DNA of 64,000 bases from Trema orientale (GCA_002914845.1 JXTC01000037.1:664302-728301), one strand, 5' to 3'; shown: positions 13,392-26,297, numbered from the stretch's first letter. Made by a program: numbers and translations. Notes: generated from the sequence alone by a model not told the origin.

Positions 13392-16300
13392 TGTAACCCC
13401 CTAGGAATTCCTAGACTTGCAACCTTAGTAGAATTATTATTAATAGACTCAATGTCGAATTTCAATAAATTTATTTTCGCAATACTTGAAATTATGTGTG
13501 TAGTATGATTATAATGTTAAATTTTATTATGTGAGAAAACCATAATTATTCCTTGTTTTAACTTGGAAATTCTAAGATGGTTTTCCTTAATAATAAATTA
13601 ATTTTACAAAGAAAATATTACGTACATCAAGATGACACAGGTTACCTAAATAAGAATGTGACATGTTTATGTCACATTAGAAAATGTTACATCTTATAAC
13701 TCAAGGTTGATAATTGCACCAAAATAGTACCATGGCATAATTTGAATGGCTAGGATTTAAGTATACAAAGAATTAAGAAGACAAATCAATCCTAGGGTGG
13801 AAAATAAGTAATAGAAAAAGATGAAAACTAGTAAGGTTTTATCTTAGGGAGGTGATAACTTTAAATTAGTGGAATAGAAAAGGAAAAGAATAAAGTTAGT
13901 GGGTAATTCTAAAAAAAAGAAAATATAGACAAAACTAATTTATAGCTTTTGTCTCTAAAATAATTCAAAAGATAGGAAAAAGAAAATGATAATGGAGATA
14001 TTCTTTAGAAATTAGTGGCCATAATTCAAAGTAGAAGACATAGACAAAGCTAATTAGTAGTTTTTGTCTCCAAAATAATTCAAAAGGTATGAAAAGGAAT
14101 AATATAGTGGAGATTTTCTTTGGGAGCTAGTAGTATTAGATTCTAAATAATTGAAAAAGAAGAAAGATTAGAGACAAAAATAGTGGATGAGTGAAAAATA
14201 AAGTAAAAGATAAGGTAATGGAGTAGAAAAAGAAGATATATTAACAAAATTAGTAATAATGGTGCTTGAATTATTAGATGGAATGTGAAAGTGTATATTA
14301 TTGGATACTTCCTAAGGATGGCCTATAAATAGACCCTTCATTTGGCAATTGGATATCCATACTAAACCTTCTAATTGCTTAGCCAAAACTATCTTCATTT
14401 TTTCCTATCATCCTTTCTTTAAAAGAAAACTAAAAGAAAAACTCTTTCTACCTCACTCTTTCCCAACCCACTAGAGCTAAAATATATTACCCATCATCCT
14501 TACTTTTCCTATAAAGACTCTAGAAATTAAGAATTGTAATCAAGAGGAGAGAGCACCTAGTTTTGTGGTGGAGATGTAAGGAGGAAGAAGGAAAGATCTT
14601 GGAAAGTAGGTTGCACCACATTTAAGTTTATTAAGATTTTTAGCTCTAAAATTATAAGAAGTTTAAGTTTTAATATTTTGACTTCTAGTAAAATATTGAT
14701 ACTTAGAAAAGTTCCCAAACGCTCCAGGAAAGAAGATTCAAGCTTGGAAGGTAGATATTCCTTCACCTTACCTGTTGTATGTTAAAATAGATATTACCAA
14801 GAAATAAATAGGTAATAATATATTTGATTTACTTTAGATGCTACGTAATTTATTTTTATATCAAGACTTATCTTGTTGATTTCTTAAGTCTTTAAATATG
14901 AATACTTTATGATAATGAAAGCTAGAATAATAATAATATAATATAAAAATCAAAATGACTAAACTCAAAAGTGAGAAATTTTGGAAGTAAGACCCTAAAA
15001 TAAAATATGCATGAAAATGAACCAAGCTTAATGATTTAGACTTGGATCCTCAAGAACAGATTTTTACCCATTAAAAATGCTTTCCAAAAATTAAAAAATA
15101 TTTGCTCAAAAGTTGAAGGGACTAAAATGTCAAAATTTTGAGTAATTGGATCAAAAGTATAATTTTGACAAAATATGGGCCAAATCTGTGAGAAAGTCAT
15201 TTTTAACAGTTTTAAAACTATTTTAAAGTGTAAAAATAAATAAAGGAAGAATCTTTTATAAAAAAAATTCTAAAACTCAAGATTTATCTTTGGAGGGCAT
15301 AAATGTTAGAATTCTTAAGATTATGTGCAAGCATATAAATTATGAAACTTGAAATTTTGGGATTGGGGATTTGATACAAGAATAAATAGAAAACTTTATT
15401 TTAGACCTCTAATTGGGATAAGAAAAGATTTACTTAAGTTTAAGACATGAAATCAATAATAAGAAATAAAAAATGTATGCCCCTAATTGTGTTTAGCCCA
15501 AGTTTAGTTATGGGCCTAAGAAGAGTGGAAAAAATGCCTATTAATGTCTAGCCCCAAGTATGATTTTAGATTTAAAAATTTATAAAACCATTAGTGTGTT
15601 TGGCCCACATATCATATTAATACCCACTATTACGGATAAAATAATTAATTAAGAATAATTCAAAGTAATTGATGAAGAGCAATATAATTAAGAAAACTTA
15701 ACCGATATAGGATGATATTAATGAAATCTACAACCAAAGTTTTGATAGACTAAAAAGATCACCATGATATGTGTTAAGGAAAGTTAAATCTCATCCATCT
15801 AAGTTTAATGTATAATTTAGCTGAAGAACAGAACATGACATTGATGTGAAGTTTTATGTTTGATTAAGATTAAGTCTTAGTTGTCTTAAACCCACTAAGT
15901 AATTAGGAAGTTAAAAAAAAAAAGTAAAGTATAAATCCACTTTAAATTACGCTAACAAATAGAGTATACATACCTCAGGGCAAAACTTCAACCTAGAAGT
16001 ACGTAATTAACGAGTGGAACTAGGACAATCGCATAACGAGGTAAGTACAATCTCACCTATGGCATGGATGGTTTTAAAAATATTTCATGTTTGCAGTATG
16101 ATATGTTTGAAATTATTTCATGTGTTAACTTGCCTTTATTATTGTATGGCCTATGTATTATGTATGCTTATAAAGATATATTTCCTATGCTATAAAAATG
16201 ATGTATGCTTACTTTATAATGTTATCATGTTAAAATACTCTAGCATACTTTAACAAAAGAAATGCTATGATAGCGTAATATAAGTTTGGGTTTGTTGTTG

Positions 16301-17405
16301 AAGTATACCTGCTCATGTTAAGAGAAGACTAAATAAAGATAAAGAATTTAAAGGTGTCGTACCAACCTCCAATAAGTGAGGATATCCGAGAGAAAATAAG
16401 ATCGATCTCCCCTATGTGAGGATTCCCGAAGAAAAATATGTTAAGATTATGACCGTGGGTGTTTTCAGTTGGGTCACTCCCCCTGGTTCCCCATTCGGTA
16501 GTGCACACTCGGTACGTACACCAGGGCCCATAAGAAAGATAAAAGACTTTGTAATAAAGAATGAGATAAAATAATGATACAATATTTTATAATAAAGCAT
16601 AAAGTAATAATTTCATAAAACAGCATAACCGGACTTTCATAAAAGATTGTTTGTCATGAATAAAATATTTTGTGAGAATTACATTGTACTTGCTGAGCAA
16701 AAGCTCACGTTTTATGAGTATCCATGTTGCAAGTACCAAAAGAAAAAATACCTTTGATTTGATTGATGGGTTAGCTGGAATCGAGGCGGGGATGAATGCG
16801 AGGCACGGGCAATGGAATACCACCATTAATTTACTTCCGCATATATTCTTAATATGAGATAAATGATTTCAATTATGTAAGCTTGATGTTGATTGAAAAC
16901 GTACTTATAACTTGGCATTTTATTTCACAATTTATGGTTTTATTAAGTCAAACTTGAAAATGTATTTCGATTGAATAGAGTTTAAACGAATGTTTTTCAA
17001 AAGATCTAAAAGAGAAAATGTTTTGATTTGAATAAATGCAAAACTCAAGAGATTCTGTCAAAAAGACCTAAACTGTCTAAGGAGAGCTTGGGACTTAAGT
17101 GGTCCGTATGTGACCTCCCTCCTCACCTGGGAGCCCTTTATAGTTACGCATTATTTAAATCACCCATGTAAAAAAAATTTATAACCAAATTTAAACAAGG
17201 GTTACTTAACTATCCAAAAGTATTTTACTTGTTTTCAAAATTATCGAATTAAGTTAATAGTTAGTTATGAATAATTAATCTCTTAAAAAGAAATAAAAGT
17301 ATATAAAAAAAAATTGTCATAAATTTTTAGCATCTAAGTTTCTTTTTTTAAATAAGTAAGCTAAGAATATAAGAAGTTAACGGTCTGAAAAGTCAAGTCG
17401 TTACA
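13392..17405 (+). mobile_element. 4.0-kb solo-LTR-like element A
   Basis: The element begins TGTAACCCCC and ends GTCGTTACA. The direct repeat TAAAC is perfect on both sides (13387-13391 and 17406-17410). There is no duplicated start sequence at the right end and no protein domain, so this is a single LTR-like unit rather than an element with two LTRs. A TATA box with good context (TATAAAT, 14324-14330) lies about 930 bp in, as expected at a U3/R boundary in the forward direction. TGTAAC...GTTACA ends and the great length resemble Tekay/Del chromovirus LTRs; that placement is from memory. A homologous copy in reverse orientation is at 22447-28118. Confidence 0.75.
14324..14330 (+). promoter_or_regulatory. 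TATA box of LTR-like element A
   Basis: TATAAAT in 'ggcctataaatagaccc' is followed by a pyrimidine-rich leader. The reverse copy B has TATAAAAG at the corresponding place (26298-26305, minus strand). Conservation of the box in both copies supports a U3/R boundary. Confidence 0.6.
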
Positions 17406-17410
17406 TAAAC

Positions 17411-17934
17411 AATAGTCTAGTTAAGTTTAGTTCAATCCAGTCGGTTCTCGGACCCTAAAGGGACAACTTTATCCCCTCTATGAGGAATTAGATCGAAGGG
17501 TTGGACTCCTTTATCCAGATTATGAGATTGAACAAAAGACACTCCATATAATCTGGTCTCCAAACTATGTTTTATCTTATAATCTACGTAAAAGCCAAAA
17601 GAATTATTTTCAATTTGTTTTCTTTATTGCCATTTTTTTTTTTTTTGGTTTCTGGGAGGTTTTTATTATTACAATTGCACGAAATGCATACTTGCATGCC
17701 CAAAATTAGACTTAAGAAATACACTAGGGACCCAAAGGATACTCCATTAAGAATTTAGTGTACATAAAACCCAAATTTAAAAGAACATTTAAGTTTATTT
17801 GTTCCATTGAAAAAAAAACATCCAATACTCTTTTACGATTAAATTGCATGAAATTTATTCTTATTGTGCCATCATCATAGGATTAACGAATTCTAGAGAT
17901 TTCCAAAGTGATCCTTCGCTCATTATATAATTTT
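17411..17934. other. Flank after element A
   Basis: Up to about 17566 the sequence resembles the right part of the TIR element at 44344-44910 ('gggacaactttatcccc' against 'gggacaactttgtccccc'). The remainder to 17925 is AT-rich with a T-run near 17631-17646 and no gene. Confidence 0.45.
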
Positions 17935-18517
17935 GGATAAAATACCTTACGACCCCTGACTTTTGTTGAGAGTTGTCGTTTACTCTCTCACAATTGAAAT
18001 TTTCCAAAAGTGCCCTAATTTTTTACAAATGCTATGCTATTTTATTCCCAAGTTTTCCAAGTATGGTGCTAATTCACCCCAATTGGTAGATGGTGTTATA
18101 TTGAGACCGATTAAATAAGAAGGAAGAAATAGATAAAAAGTTTCATATTTTCTCATATTTGCATAAATCCTAGAAATTGAGAAAAAATTTTTAGTTGAAA
18201 TAAAGAATGGCGGGAAGAAAATTCTAAATTTTCTTAATTTTACACCACCAAACATCATTAATCCATTAAGATAACCTTAACCATGAGTGTTTTAAATTCA
18301 ATTATGTTTTTATTCTCACAACTAAAATAGATTTCTAATGTTTTATGCTAATTTGGACAAATTGACATAATATTTGAAAATATTGGGGCAAAAAATACCA
18401 CACTTGTTAAAAAGGAAAAAAAAAAGGAAAAAAAGAAGTGCGTACGCGGAATTTTAAATGTAAAAAGGTAAACGAAAACTCTCAACAAAAGTCACAGAGC
18501 TAAAGGGTCTTTTGTCC
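17935..18517. mobile_element. Mutator-like foldback MITE
   Basis: Left end GGATAAAAT and right end CTTTTGTCC, with arms of about 50-60 bp. Both arms contain 'gacttttgttgagagtt', in inverse orientation. The flanks TATAATTTT (17926-17934) and TATAATCTT (18518-18526) match at 8 of 9 positions. No coding sequence. Confidence 0.75.
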
Positions 18518-18526
18518 TATAATCTT

Positions 18527-19029
18527 ATATTAAAATAGAATTTGCGATTTACTTTTTTCGCAATCAAAAAATACCCTTTTTCTAAGAAAACTTTAATTAT
18601 TAAATTATTTTGAATATTTTTTTATAAATCATGTTTGATACATTGTATAAGGAGTGTTTTATTAATTAAATATAATATTATAAATAGTTGTATTTTGGAT
18701 TGTACTTTGTGAAAGTTAGGCCTTGTGCGACATTTTCAAAAAAAAAAATTGAAATAAGACAAGCTGTGTTTTTTTGTAGATCCAGTATAGTTTTTTTTTT
18801 AGAAGAATGCCATTTTAAAAAAATATTTAGAAAAACGTATAGTAACTGATAACCGATAATCAATTTTTAGAAACTGATAACTAGTAACTAAAGGTATTTA
18901 CAACTAGTATATAACTAGTAACCGGTAGCCAGTTTTCTGAAACTGGTAACTAGTAACTAATTTAAAAATAATATTTTTTAAAATTCTTTTAAAAAGTTAT
19001 ATTTTTCTAATGAAAAACATACGAAGATT
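18527..19029. repeat. AT-rich DNA with short 'actgataac' repeats
   Basis: Between about 18842 and 18962 a short phrase of the type 'gaaactgataactagtaact' recurs at least three times with variation ('gataaccgataatc', 'agtaaccggtagcc', 'ggtaactagtaact'). It looks like a degenerate minisatellite. The rest is featureless. Confidence 0.55.
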
Positions 19030-19049
19030 GGGGGGGGGGGGGGGGGGGG
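19030..19049 (+). repeat. Homopolymer run of 20 G
   Basis: Twenty consecutive G residues in otherwise AT-rich DNA, followed by seven A. The run could form G-quadruplex structures and is also a classic place for length errors, so its exact length should not be trusted. Confidence 0.95.
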
Positions 19050-19099
19050 AAAAAAACCTCACCTTCGTTTCTTTGTAATTCTTTTTGGTTTTTATAGGT

Positions 19100-19872
19100 A
19101 AAAGTATTAGAAACTCTTGTACTATTATCGGGTTCACACAATAAGAGCTTTAAGCCCAATGACAATTAAAAGAATAATAAAAAAAGAAAAACAAAGCAAA
19201 GCTTCTTTGAGAAGCTCAAGTTCAACATCAATTAATAAGAGAAAAAAGGAGGGTGTCGGTAGTTGAAGGAAGTGAAGAACCAGCAGTCACTTTTAGTGAG
19301 AGAAAGAGAGAAAGTGAGGGTTTTGGAGCTTTAACTTAATTATCAAGTGGCAATCTTACGTTTGATTTTGCTCAAATTTGGAGTGGTGAATCCTTGCGAT
19401 GAGCTCTACAAATTTAATGTTTAGTTTTTCTAGTTAGCCTCTCTAAACTACTTTCTTGACAAACTCATTGTTATCTTTTGTGGAATCCATCTATGTTGAT
19501 GATAAGTATGGTGTTGGTGAGCCAAGAATCCTTATTCTTGATGTCATTGTGACTTGTGAGCCTCTAGTTGTTCTTGAGATGAATACTGTGAACTCATTAT
19601 TGTTATTATTGATAGTGGATGATTTAAACGGACTGAAGTCCTCGTGGGTTTTCCTATTTTGGGTTTTCCACCCTAAAAATTTATTTCTCATTTGTAGTTG
19701 ATTTATTATTTTGTTGCTTGTGGCGCTTTGGTAAATATTATTATTATTAGCTTTATGCTATTTGGTGAGGTTCCTATTTTAGATAGACAAAGAACGGAAA
19801 AGATTTATTTTGCTGCCTACTGTGATAGTAGTGTGTTTTTCCCAATGCTATTTATTACGATATCAAAATTTA
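19100..19872 (+). mobile_element. Possible degraded Copia LTR
   Basis: The stretch contains 'gggttcacacaataagagct', 'tttaagcccaat' and later 'gtcctcgtgggttttccta...gggttttccaccct' followed by T-rich DNA. This order resembles the U3-R-U5 layout of many plant Copia LTRs (a 'gtggacgtaggc...accacgt' type block). No ends or target duplication could be fixed and no coding domains adjoin. The call is a resemblance only. Confidence 0.3.
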
Positions 19873-20044
19873 GGGGAGGACAACAGTAGGGGCGCCCTAC
19901 GTAGGGCCACCCTTTATACACCGTTTGATGGAAATATGTGGGGAATAACGGGAATCAGTGGGGAATCTATTTATACATAGATTCCCATCAAACGGTGTAT
20001 AGACAGGGCCCTACGCAGGGACGCCCCTACTGTAGACGCGCCCC
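19873..20044. mobile_element. Small near-palindromic MITE, hAT-like
   Basis: A 172-bp element whose halves are nearly perfect reverse complements. 'cagtaggggcg' near the left end is mirrored by 'cgcccctactg' near the right end, and 'tatacaccgtttgatgg' is mirrored by 'ccatcaaacggtgtata'. It starts GGGG and ends CCCC, and is flanked by the perfect 8-bp direct repeat AAAATTTA (19865-19872, 20045-20052). An 8-bp duplication suits a hAT-type nonautonomous element. Confidence 0.8.
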
Positions 20045-20052
20045 AAAATTTA

Positions 20053-20825
20053 ATAATGACGCAATATTAACTAATATGAATAAAAAAGGTCTGTATTGAA
20101 AAAGTGTATTGTATACTTTTAAGTTCAGTACAATATTGTATGTTAGTTACTCTCTTTTCTTAGTTTCTCTCTCCTCACTCTCTTATTCCTCACTTTCTCT
20201 CCTCTTTGCTCTCTCTGTAACCTATTAATTATATTATGCAACTTAATGGCTCAAGAAATAGTCTAGAATTCCCGAAAAGATACCTCGTTCACAATATAAT
20301 CTATTTACCATCCGACAAAAAAAATTGGCTTTTATTTTTTTTCATGGCCTGAACATATATTTACATTGGAATTATTTACCATTAAATTGCACTAAGTATG
20401 TATTTATATGACCCAAATTTAGAGCTTGAGGTATACTCTAGAATTCCCTAAAGGGTTACTTCTTTTAGAATATCATATACATAAAACCATAAAAAATGGA
20501 AAGTTTCAATTTAATTTTTAATTTATCAAAATGTACTTTTTTCTTCGAGATTTATTTATATTAAAAATGCACAAAAATATATACTTATAGGCATGATTAT
20601 TATAGGCTCAAACAAAATACTTGAAGGTTTGCCAAAGAGGTACTCAGTTTCAAAATATAATTTACATAAAAGTTGGAAAAAATGTAATTTTTCAGTTTCT
20701 CTTTCTGTTGCTTAAAATGTCTCTTTGTTTTTCCTCTGAGAACTTTTTACTATTACATTGCATATATAAGTCCTAAAATCATAGGCTCGATAAATACTCG
20801 AGCGTTCCCTCCTTTTCAGAATTTA
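20053..20825. other. Intergenic, nothing assigned
   Basis: AT-rich DNA with a pyrimidine-rich stretch at about 20150-20220 ('ctctctcctcactctc'). No gene or repeat boundary was recognised. Confidence 0.5.
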
Positions 20826-21197
20826 GGGCCAATCTGGTATTGCTATGATGTGCTGTAGCATTGTATTGTTAGCAAGAAGCAACTTTGAGGAAAAAAAAGT
20901 TTAAGAATTTGGTAAATTAAATTTACAAGACTTTTGTGATATTCAAAAGCAGCATCTAAGTCTTTGATAAATTATAGATTGAGTGTGTTGTAAAATAATA
21001 TTTTAGGAAATTTATATTATGACAGTAAAATTAACTTTGAAAAACAACTCTTATTCACCCCTTTAACTTCTGTCTAAATAATAGTTCTTAGCAAATGCCA
21101 AAAGCCATTTTTTTACTAAACATCTCTCATTCTCGTATTATATTCTAACCACTTTTAGAAGATAAAAGCAGCCTCCAAACGTAATCCCAAATGAGCC
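20826..21197. mobile_element. PIF/Tourist-like MITE
   Basis: The left end 'gggccaatctggtattgc' and the right end 'cgtaatcccaaatgagcc' are imperfect inverted repeats. They are flanked by TTA (20823-20825) and TTT (21198-21200), compatible with a degraded 3-bp PIF-type duplication. The 'tttgg' core and the 'gctgtagcattg' interior are typical of plant Tourist-like MITEs. Noncoding. Confidence 0.5.
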
Positions 21198-22446
21198 TTT
21201 TTATCTAATACATTTGTAATATCTCCTAGTTTAATTATGTTACTATATATGATCAAACTATGAATTAATATTCTTTCGTAATCCATAACTTTCGTTTTGC
21301 AAAAAGGTGGCAATTTTAAACTTTTTAAAACTTTAAAATGAAAAAAAAAACTACGTAGCATTACTTTCTAAAAGTATCTTATAAAATATACAACTAAAAA
21401 AAAAAATTTATTAGTCTATCTTACCATCAGCAGTAATATTTACACCACATCAAAATATCAAAATACAAAATATTGCCTACAAGTTAAGCTTGCCCACATC
21501 TATATCATCATAGTGACAATGAAGAAATTCAATCAATCACATAGTTCACAATGTTATTGTCTCCTCATCTGCATTACTAGAACCAGATAAGCTAATGCCA
21601 ATAAGTAAAAATTATGCATGTACATAAATGTGCTTTATGCATGAACTTCTTTCAAATTCCTATTGTACTCTTTCCTTTCATAAACTTTTTATTTTTAAGC
21701 ACTTTCTCTGAAAAACATTCTTCATGAGGCCCTTGAGTACATTACAAAATCGCAGCAGTCAATAGGCCGTACTCAACTATGCCAGAAGAAATCACATAAC
21801 CAATGTGAACTATACCTACCAATGCAAACTGACCGAGTAATGTACCTTATAAATCTCATAGTATAATGCTCAGTCTTGACAGTTCGTAGGCTGTACCCAC
21901 CTATGCAAGAACGGTGCCTATACGAACCATACCTACTCAAAATAGACAGATTAAATAATATACTTAAAATATATCTCATACAATCAGTATAATGGTACTA
22001 GTGTGAATCCCATGTATGGAAAACTTTACTTTTGTAAAAATCATGCTTAAATAATCATGTTCATGTTTTTCATGAAATATACAATAGTCATATGAATCAC
22101 ATATATTGAAATATTACACATAAACATGTAGGAAGGTACCTTGTATTTACTATTGTTCCTGTGATCCAATTAAAATAATTCTTCACTTATCTTGTGTCGG
22201 GAATAATTTGACATAACATAGAGTAGCCTTCTTTATAGAGTATAAAGGGGCTCTCTAAGTTTTTGATGGGCTTGAGACTTAGAGTTCGAGAATGTTAGAT
22301 CCTAAATTCAATTTCATTGCCTCCACCAGACATCGAAAAGAGCAGTTATGCGAGATCTGAAGAGACTCGACTTGCTCACTTTTACTATGTTGGGTGCTTG
22401 GGGCCGATTCTATATATATTAAAATTTTCAATATCCTCTGTAGCAA
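21198..22446 (-). mobile_element. Older LTR-like sequence, target of element B
   Basis: This stretch has the mixed-composition texture of an LTR read on the minus strand. It includes two related blocks near 21762-21800 ('aggccgtactcaactatg') and 21886-21915 ('aggctgtacccacctatg') and a moderately GC-rich leader-like part at 22230-22400. Element B is inserted at its right edge; the AGCAA at 22442-22446 is half of B's target duplication. Family and left end are unknown. Confidence 0.35.
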
Positions 22447-24464
22447 TGTAACGACCCGACTTTACGGACCGTTAACTACTTAGGTTCTTTACATATTTAT
22501 CTTAAAATAGAACTTGAAACTCTGAAAATTCGTGACCTTTTTTTAAATCATTAAATATGAAAATATTCTATTTTAAAATCAACTTCTTTGGGCATTAAAA
22601 CTTTTTAAAAGTCTAATTAACAAAACATGTTGAGTTTTTGAATTATTTAAATCCTTAATAAGGGTAAAGCTCATTTATAATTATGATGCATAGAAATTGA
22701 AGTACTTCAAATAAGTTCACATAACTTAAAATAAATTGCCTTGTTTACTAAAATATGTGCGGAATAAATGTAGTGGTGGTATCCCGGAGCCTATGCCTTG
22801 CATTTACCTTCGCCTCATTTCTAGCTAACCTATTAATCAAGTCAAATGACTTTTACCTTTGGTACCTACATCATGGATATTAATATAATGTGAGCTTTCG
22901 CTCAGCAAATACAATGTAATTCTCACAAAATATTTGACTTAGAAGCAATTAATGTTTTATGAAAGTCAAATTATGCTTCATTTTGAAATTTCTCTTTCTT
23001 ATATCTTATCTTTAAGATCTTTCATCTTATACTTCATCATGAGTTCTTTCATCTTATTATGAATTCTTTTATCTTATATATGGGTTCTGGTATACGTACC
23101 GAGTGCGTACTACAAAATGGAGAACCAGGGGAACGACCCAACTAAAAACACTCACGGTCATAAACATAACATACTTTTCATCAGGAATCCTTACCTAGGG
23201 GATGTCGGTCTTATCTTTCCTCGGATATCCTCATCTAGTGGATGTTAGTACGACACCTTTAAATTCTTTTCTTATTTAATCTTCTCTTAACAAGAGTGGG
23301 TACGCTTCAATAATAAACCCAAACTTTATATTCCTTTATAACATTGTAAAATATGCATACATCATTTTAATAGTATATAAAATGTATCTCTATAAGCATA
23401 ATTCACATCGTATATAAGCCACACAATAATAAAGGTATAGGTATTACACAAAATTATCTCAAACATATTATATCACAAATAGAAAATATTTTAAAAATAA
23501 TATATGTCGTAGATGAGATTGTACTTACCTCGTAATATGATTGTCCTAGTTCTACTTATTGGGCTAGACATATTATTGGGCTTTTTTACTCCTCTTGTGC
23601 CCATAACTATACTTGGGCTAAACACAATTAGGAGTATAAGTATTTTATTTTCTATTATTGATTTTCTGTCCTTAACTTAAGTAAAAAAAAATTTTATCTC
23701 AGTTAGAGATCTAAAATATAATTTTCTATTTATTCTTGCACTAAATCTCCAACCCAAAATTTTAAGTTTCATAATTTATATTTTTGTCCATAATCTTAAG
23801 ATTTCTAACAATTATGCCCTCCAAAAGTAAACCTTGAATTATAGCTTATCTTTTTGTTAAGGATTCTTCCTTAATTCTTTCCTTTTCTACACCTTAGTAT
23901 ATTTTAAAAACTTTCTAAAGTAGCTTTCCCACTGATTTGATCCATATTTTGCCAAAATTACGTTTTTGACCTAAAATACTCAAAATTTTGACATTTTAGT
24001 CCCTTCAACTTTTGAGCAAATATTTTGAATTTTTAGAGAGTATTTTTAATGAGTAAAAATATATTATTAAGAATCTAAGTCTAGATGATTAGGCTTGGTT
24101 CATTTTTACGCATATTTTGTTTAGGGTCTTCCACCTAAAAATATCCTACTTTTGAGTTTAGGCATTTTGATTTTAATATTTCTTAGCCTTTATTATCATG
24201 AAGTATTCATTTTTAAATGCCTAAGGAATTAACAAGATAAGCACTTATATGAAAATAAATTATATAACGTGTAAAGCACATCAAGTATGTTATTACTTAT
24301 TTATTTCCTTGTAATATCTATTTAAACACATAATAAACAAGGTGAGAGAATATATACCTTCAAAGCTTGTGTATTCTTTCTTGGAGTGTTTGCGAACTTT
24401 TCTAAGTATTAATAATTTACTAGGAGTCAAAATATTAAAATTTGACTTCATATAATTTAGAGCT

Positions 24465-25988
24465 TGATAATTGGAACGTTTAGTCATTGGTTATAAATGC
24501 CCAAAATTAAATTTACAATAATTAATTCTCCTCCAATTAACTAATCTAGCTTGTTCTAGTAAAACATAGAATTAATTAGTATAGTAGCAAAAAAAGTCGA
24601 CCGCAGAAATTAGGTGTCAAACTATTACTAAATACCGGAATTATCACAACCTAACTTTATCTAGGTATAAAAACTAAATAAATATAAAAATAAACAAATA
24701 AGAACAAAGATAAAAAGAATAAAATGTAAATAAAATATGGATAATTACTATGCACGAATTATCGAAGGATCTAACCTCACTTCATTACCTCTTCCAAGCG
24801 TCAACTGAGGTAATACACCTAACTAACCTAAGTTGATATCTCTATCTAACCCGATTAATTAAGTATTTATTAGGTTCAAGCCCTCAAATAGAAGTTAAGG
24901 TATCGCTCACCTCCCGATCTCACAATAACCCAAACTACCCAAACTATCTAAGTGATTATCTAGGTGTTGATCTCCTCTCAGTCTCACAATAATCTAAACT
25001 ATACCTCTCAATTCTAGATTATGAGATTAATATCTCCAGAGTATCAAAATCACATCCTAAAGTCAACTAATTCATTGGTCAAATAAATTAGAAGCAATGA
25101 GCAAGGAGAAGCATAAATGAATTGACAATGAAAAATCCAATAATAAACAAAATAACCAAAACAAAGTATTAAAAAGGGTAAAATAAATCCTAGCTATCAA
25201 ATATAAACAAACATAGTAGAACCCAACACCAATCTCAACAAAAAATTCATAATGTCTAAGCATGTTCATATATTAAGCTCAATACAAATTTCAAGAGAGA
25301 TTATAGTGAGAGAAAGAAAAAGAAAAACTCTTATAAAGATGGGCTTCAAGCCTTCAAATCTTCAAGAAATTCTCCCAAATCTTCTTCAAGAACCTCCAAC
25401 TCCAAGCTTTCTTTCTCTAGAAATTTGGTGTGTTTTTCTCTCCAACTCTCCACACCTGAAATTTGTGCCTTCATCCCCCTTTTAAGGTTCATTATAGGTC
25501 AAATTCAAGTACCACTTAAGGATGGATGAATCTTCATCGTTAGATTATGAGAAAAAAGTAATCGACACTGTCGAAATTCATTAAAAGAGCTCAAAAATGA
25601 GTTTAGGATACATTAGGGGCGCCTCTGGGCAGTAGGGGGTGCAGGGGTGCCTCTGGGCCTGTGCTCCCAAGAGCACAAGGGCGCACCCTTTTTTGCATAG
25701 AGGCGCCCCATGCACCCATGTTGCATTCTGTTGCGTACTGTGGCTTCTTAGATGAGCTATTTCTTTGTTTTAGCTCTCATTTGTCTTATTTTTGTTGCGT
25801 TACGTCCGTATCGGATCCAATTTGAATAAAATGATTTGAAAAACCCAGTTTAGAGGCATAAATTCAATTGTTTCTCATTTATTCACAAAAAAAAATAAAA
25901 ACATATCAACGCAACAAAAACGCTTGAATATGTACAACTCTTTGAGCTCGAAACGTACTTGATTTGGATGTAAATATTATCTTTATCA
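24465..25988 (-). mobile_element. Solo-LTR-like element, family E copy 2, nested in B
   Basis: The ends are TGATAATTGG and TTATCTTTATCA. Comparison with the uninterrupted site in element A ('tttttagctctaaaatta', about 14638-14655) fixes both borders: B resumes at 25989, and the flanks GAGCT (24460-24464) and GAGCC (25989-25993) are a 5-bp duplication with one mismatch. It shares blocks such as 'accggaattatc', 'cctaactttatctaggta' and 'tctcatttattcacaa' with 8891-10349. Open frames inside it resemble no protein. Confidence 0.75.
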
Positions 25989-26297
25989 GAGCCAAAAATC
26001 TTAATAAACTTAAATATGACCTACCTTCTAAAGATCTTTCCTTCTTCCTTACGTCTCCACCATAAAATTAGGTGCTCTCTTCTCTTGATTATAGTTCTTA
26101 AATTCTAGAGTCTTTAGGAAAAAAGCAAAGATGATGGATAATATATTATAGCTCTTATGAGTTTAGAAGAAAGTAAGATAGAAAGAGTTTTTCTTCTAGT
26201 TTTCTTTTCGAGAAAGGATGATAGGAAGAATGAAGATAAATTTTACTAAGTAAATGGAAGGAAGAGTATAGATTTCTGATTGCCCAGTGAAGGGCTC

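Larger units (their letters stand above)
11549..17566. mobile_element. Possible older PIF-like TIR element, interrupted by three insertions
   Basis: The left end 'ggccctatttggtgag' after a TTA-like flank, and the sequence following 17406 ('gttcaatccag', 'ggactcctttatcc'), resemble the two ends of the compact TIR element at 44344-44910. Between them sit a foldback element (11735-12262), a Mutator-like MITE (12397-13250) and the 4-kb LTR-like element A (13392-17405). The target duplication of the host element could not be confirmed, so this is an inferred nest. Confidence 0.3.
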
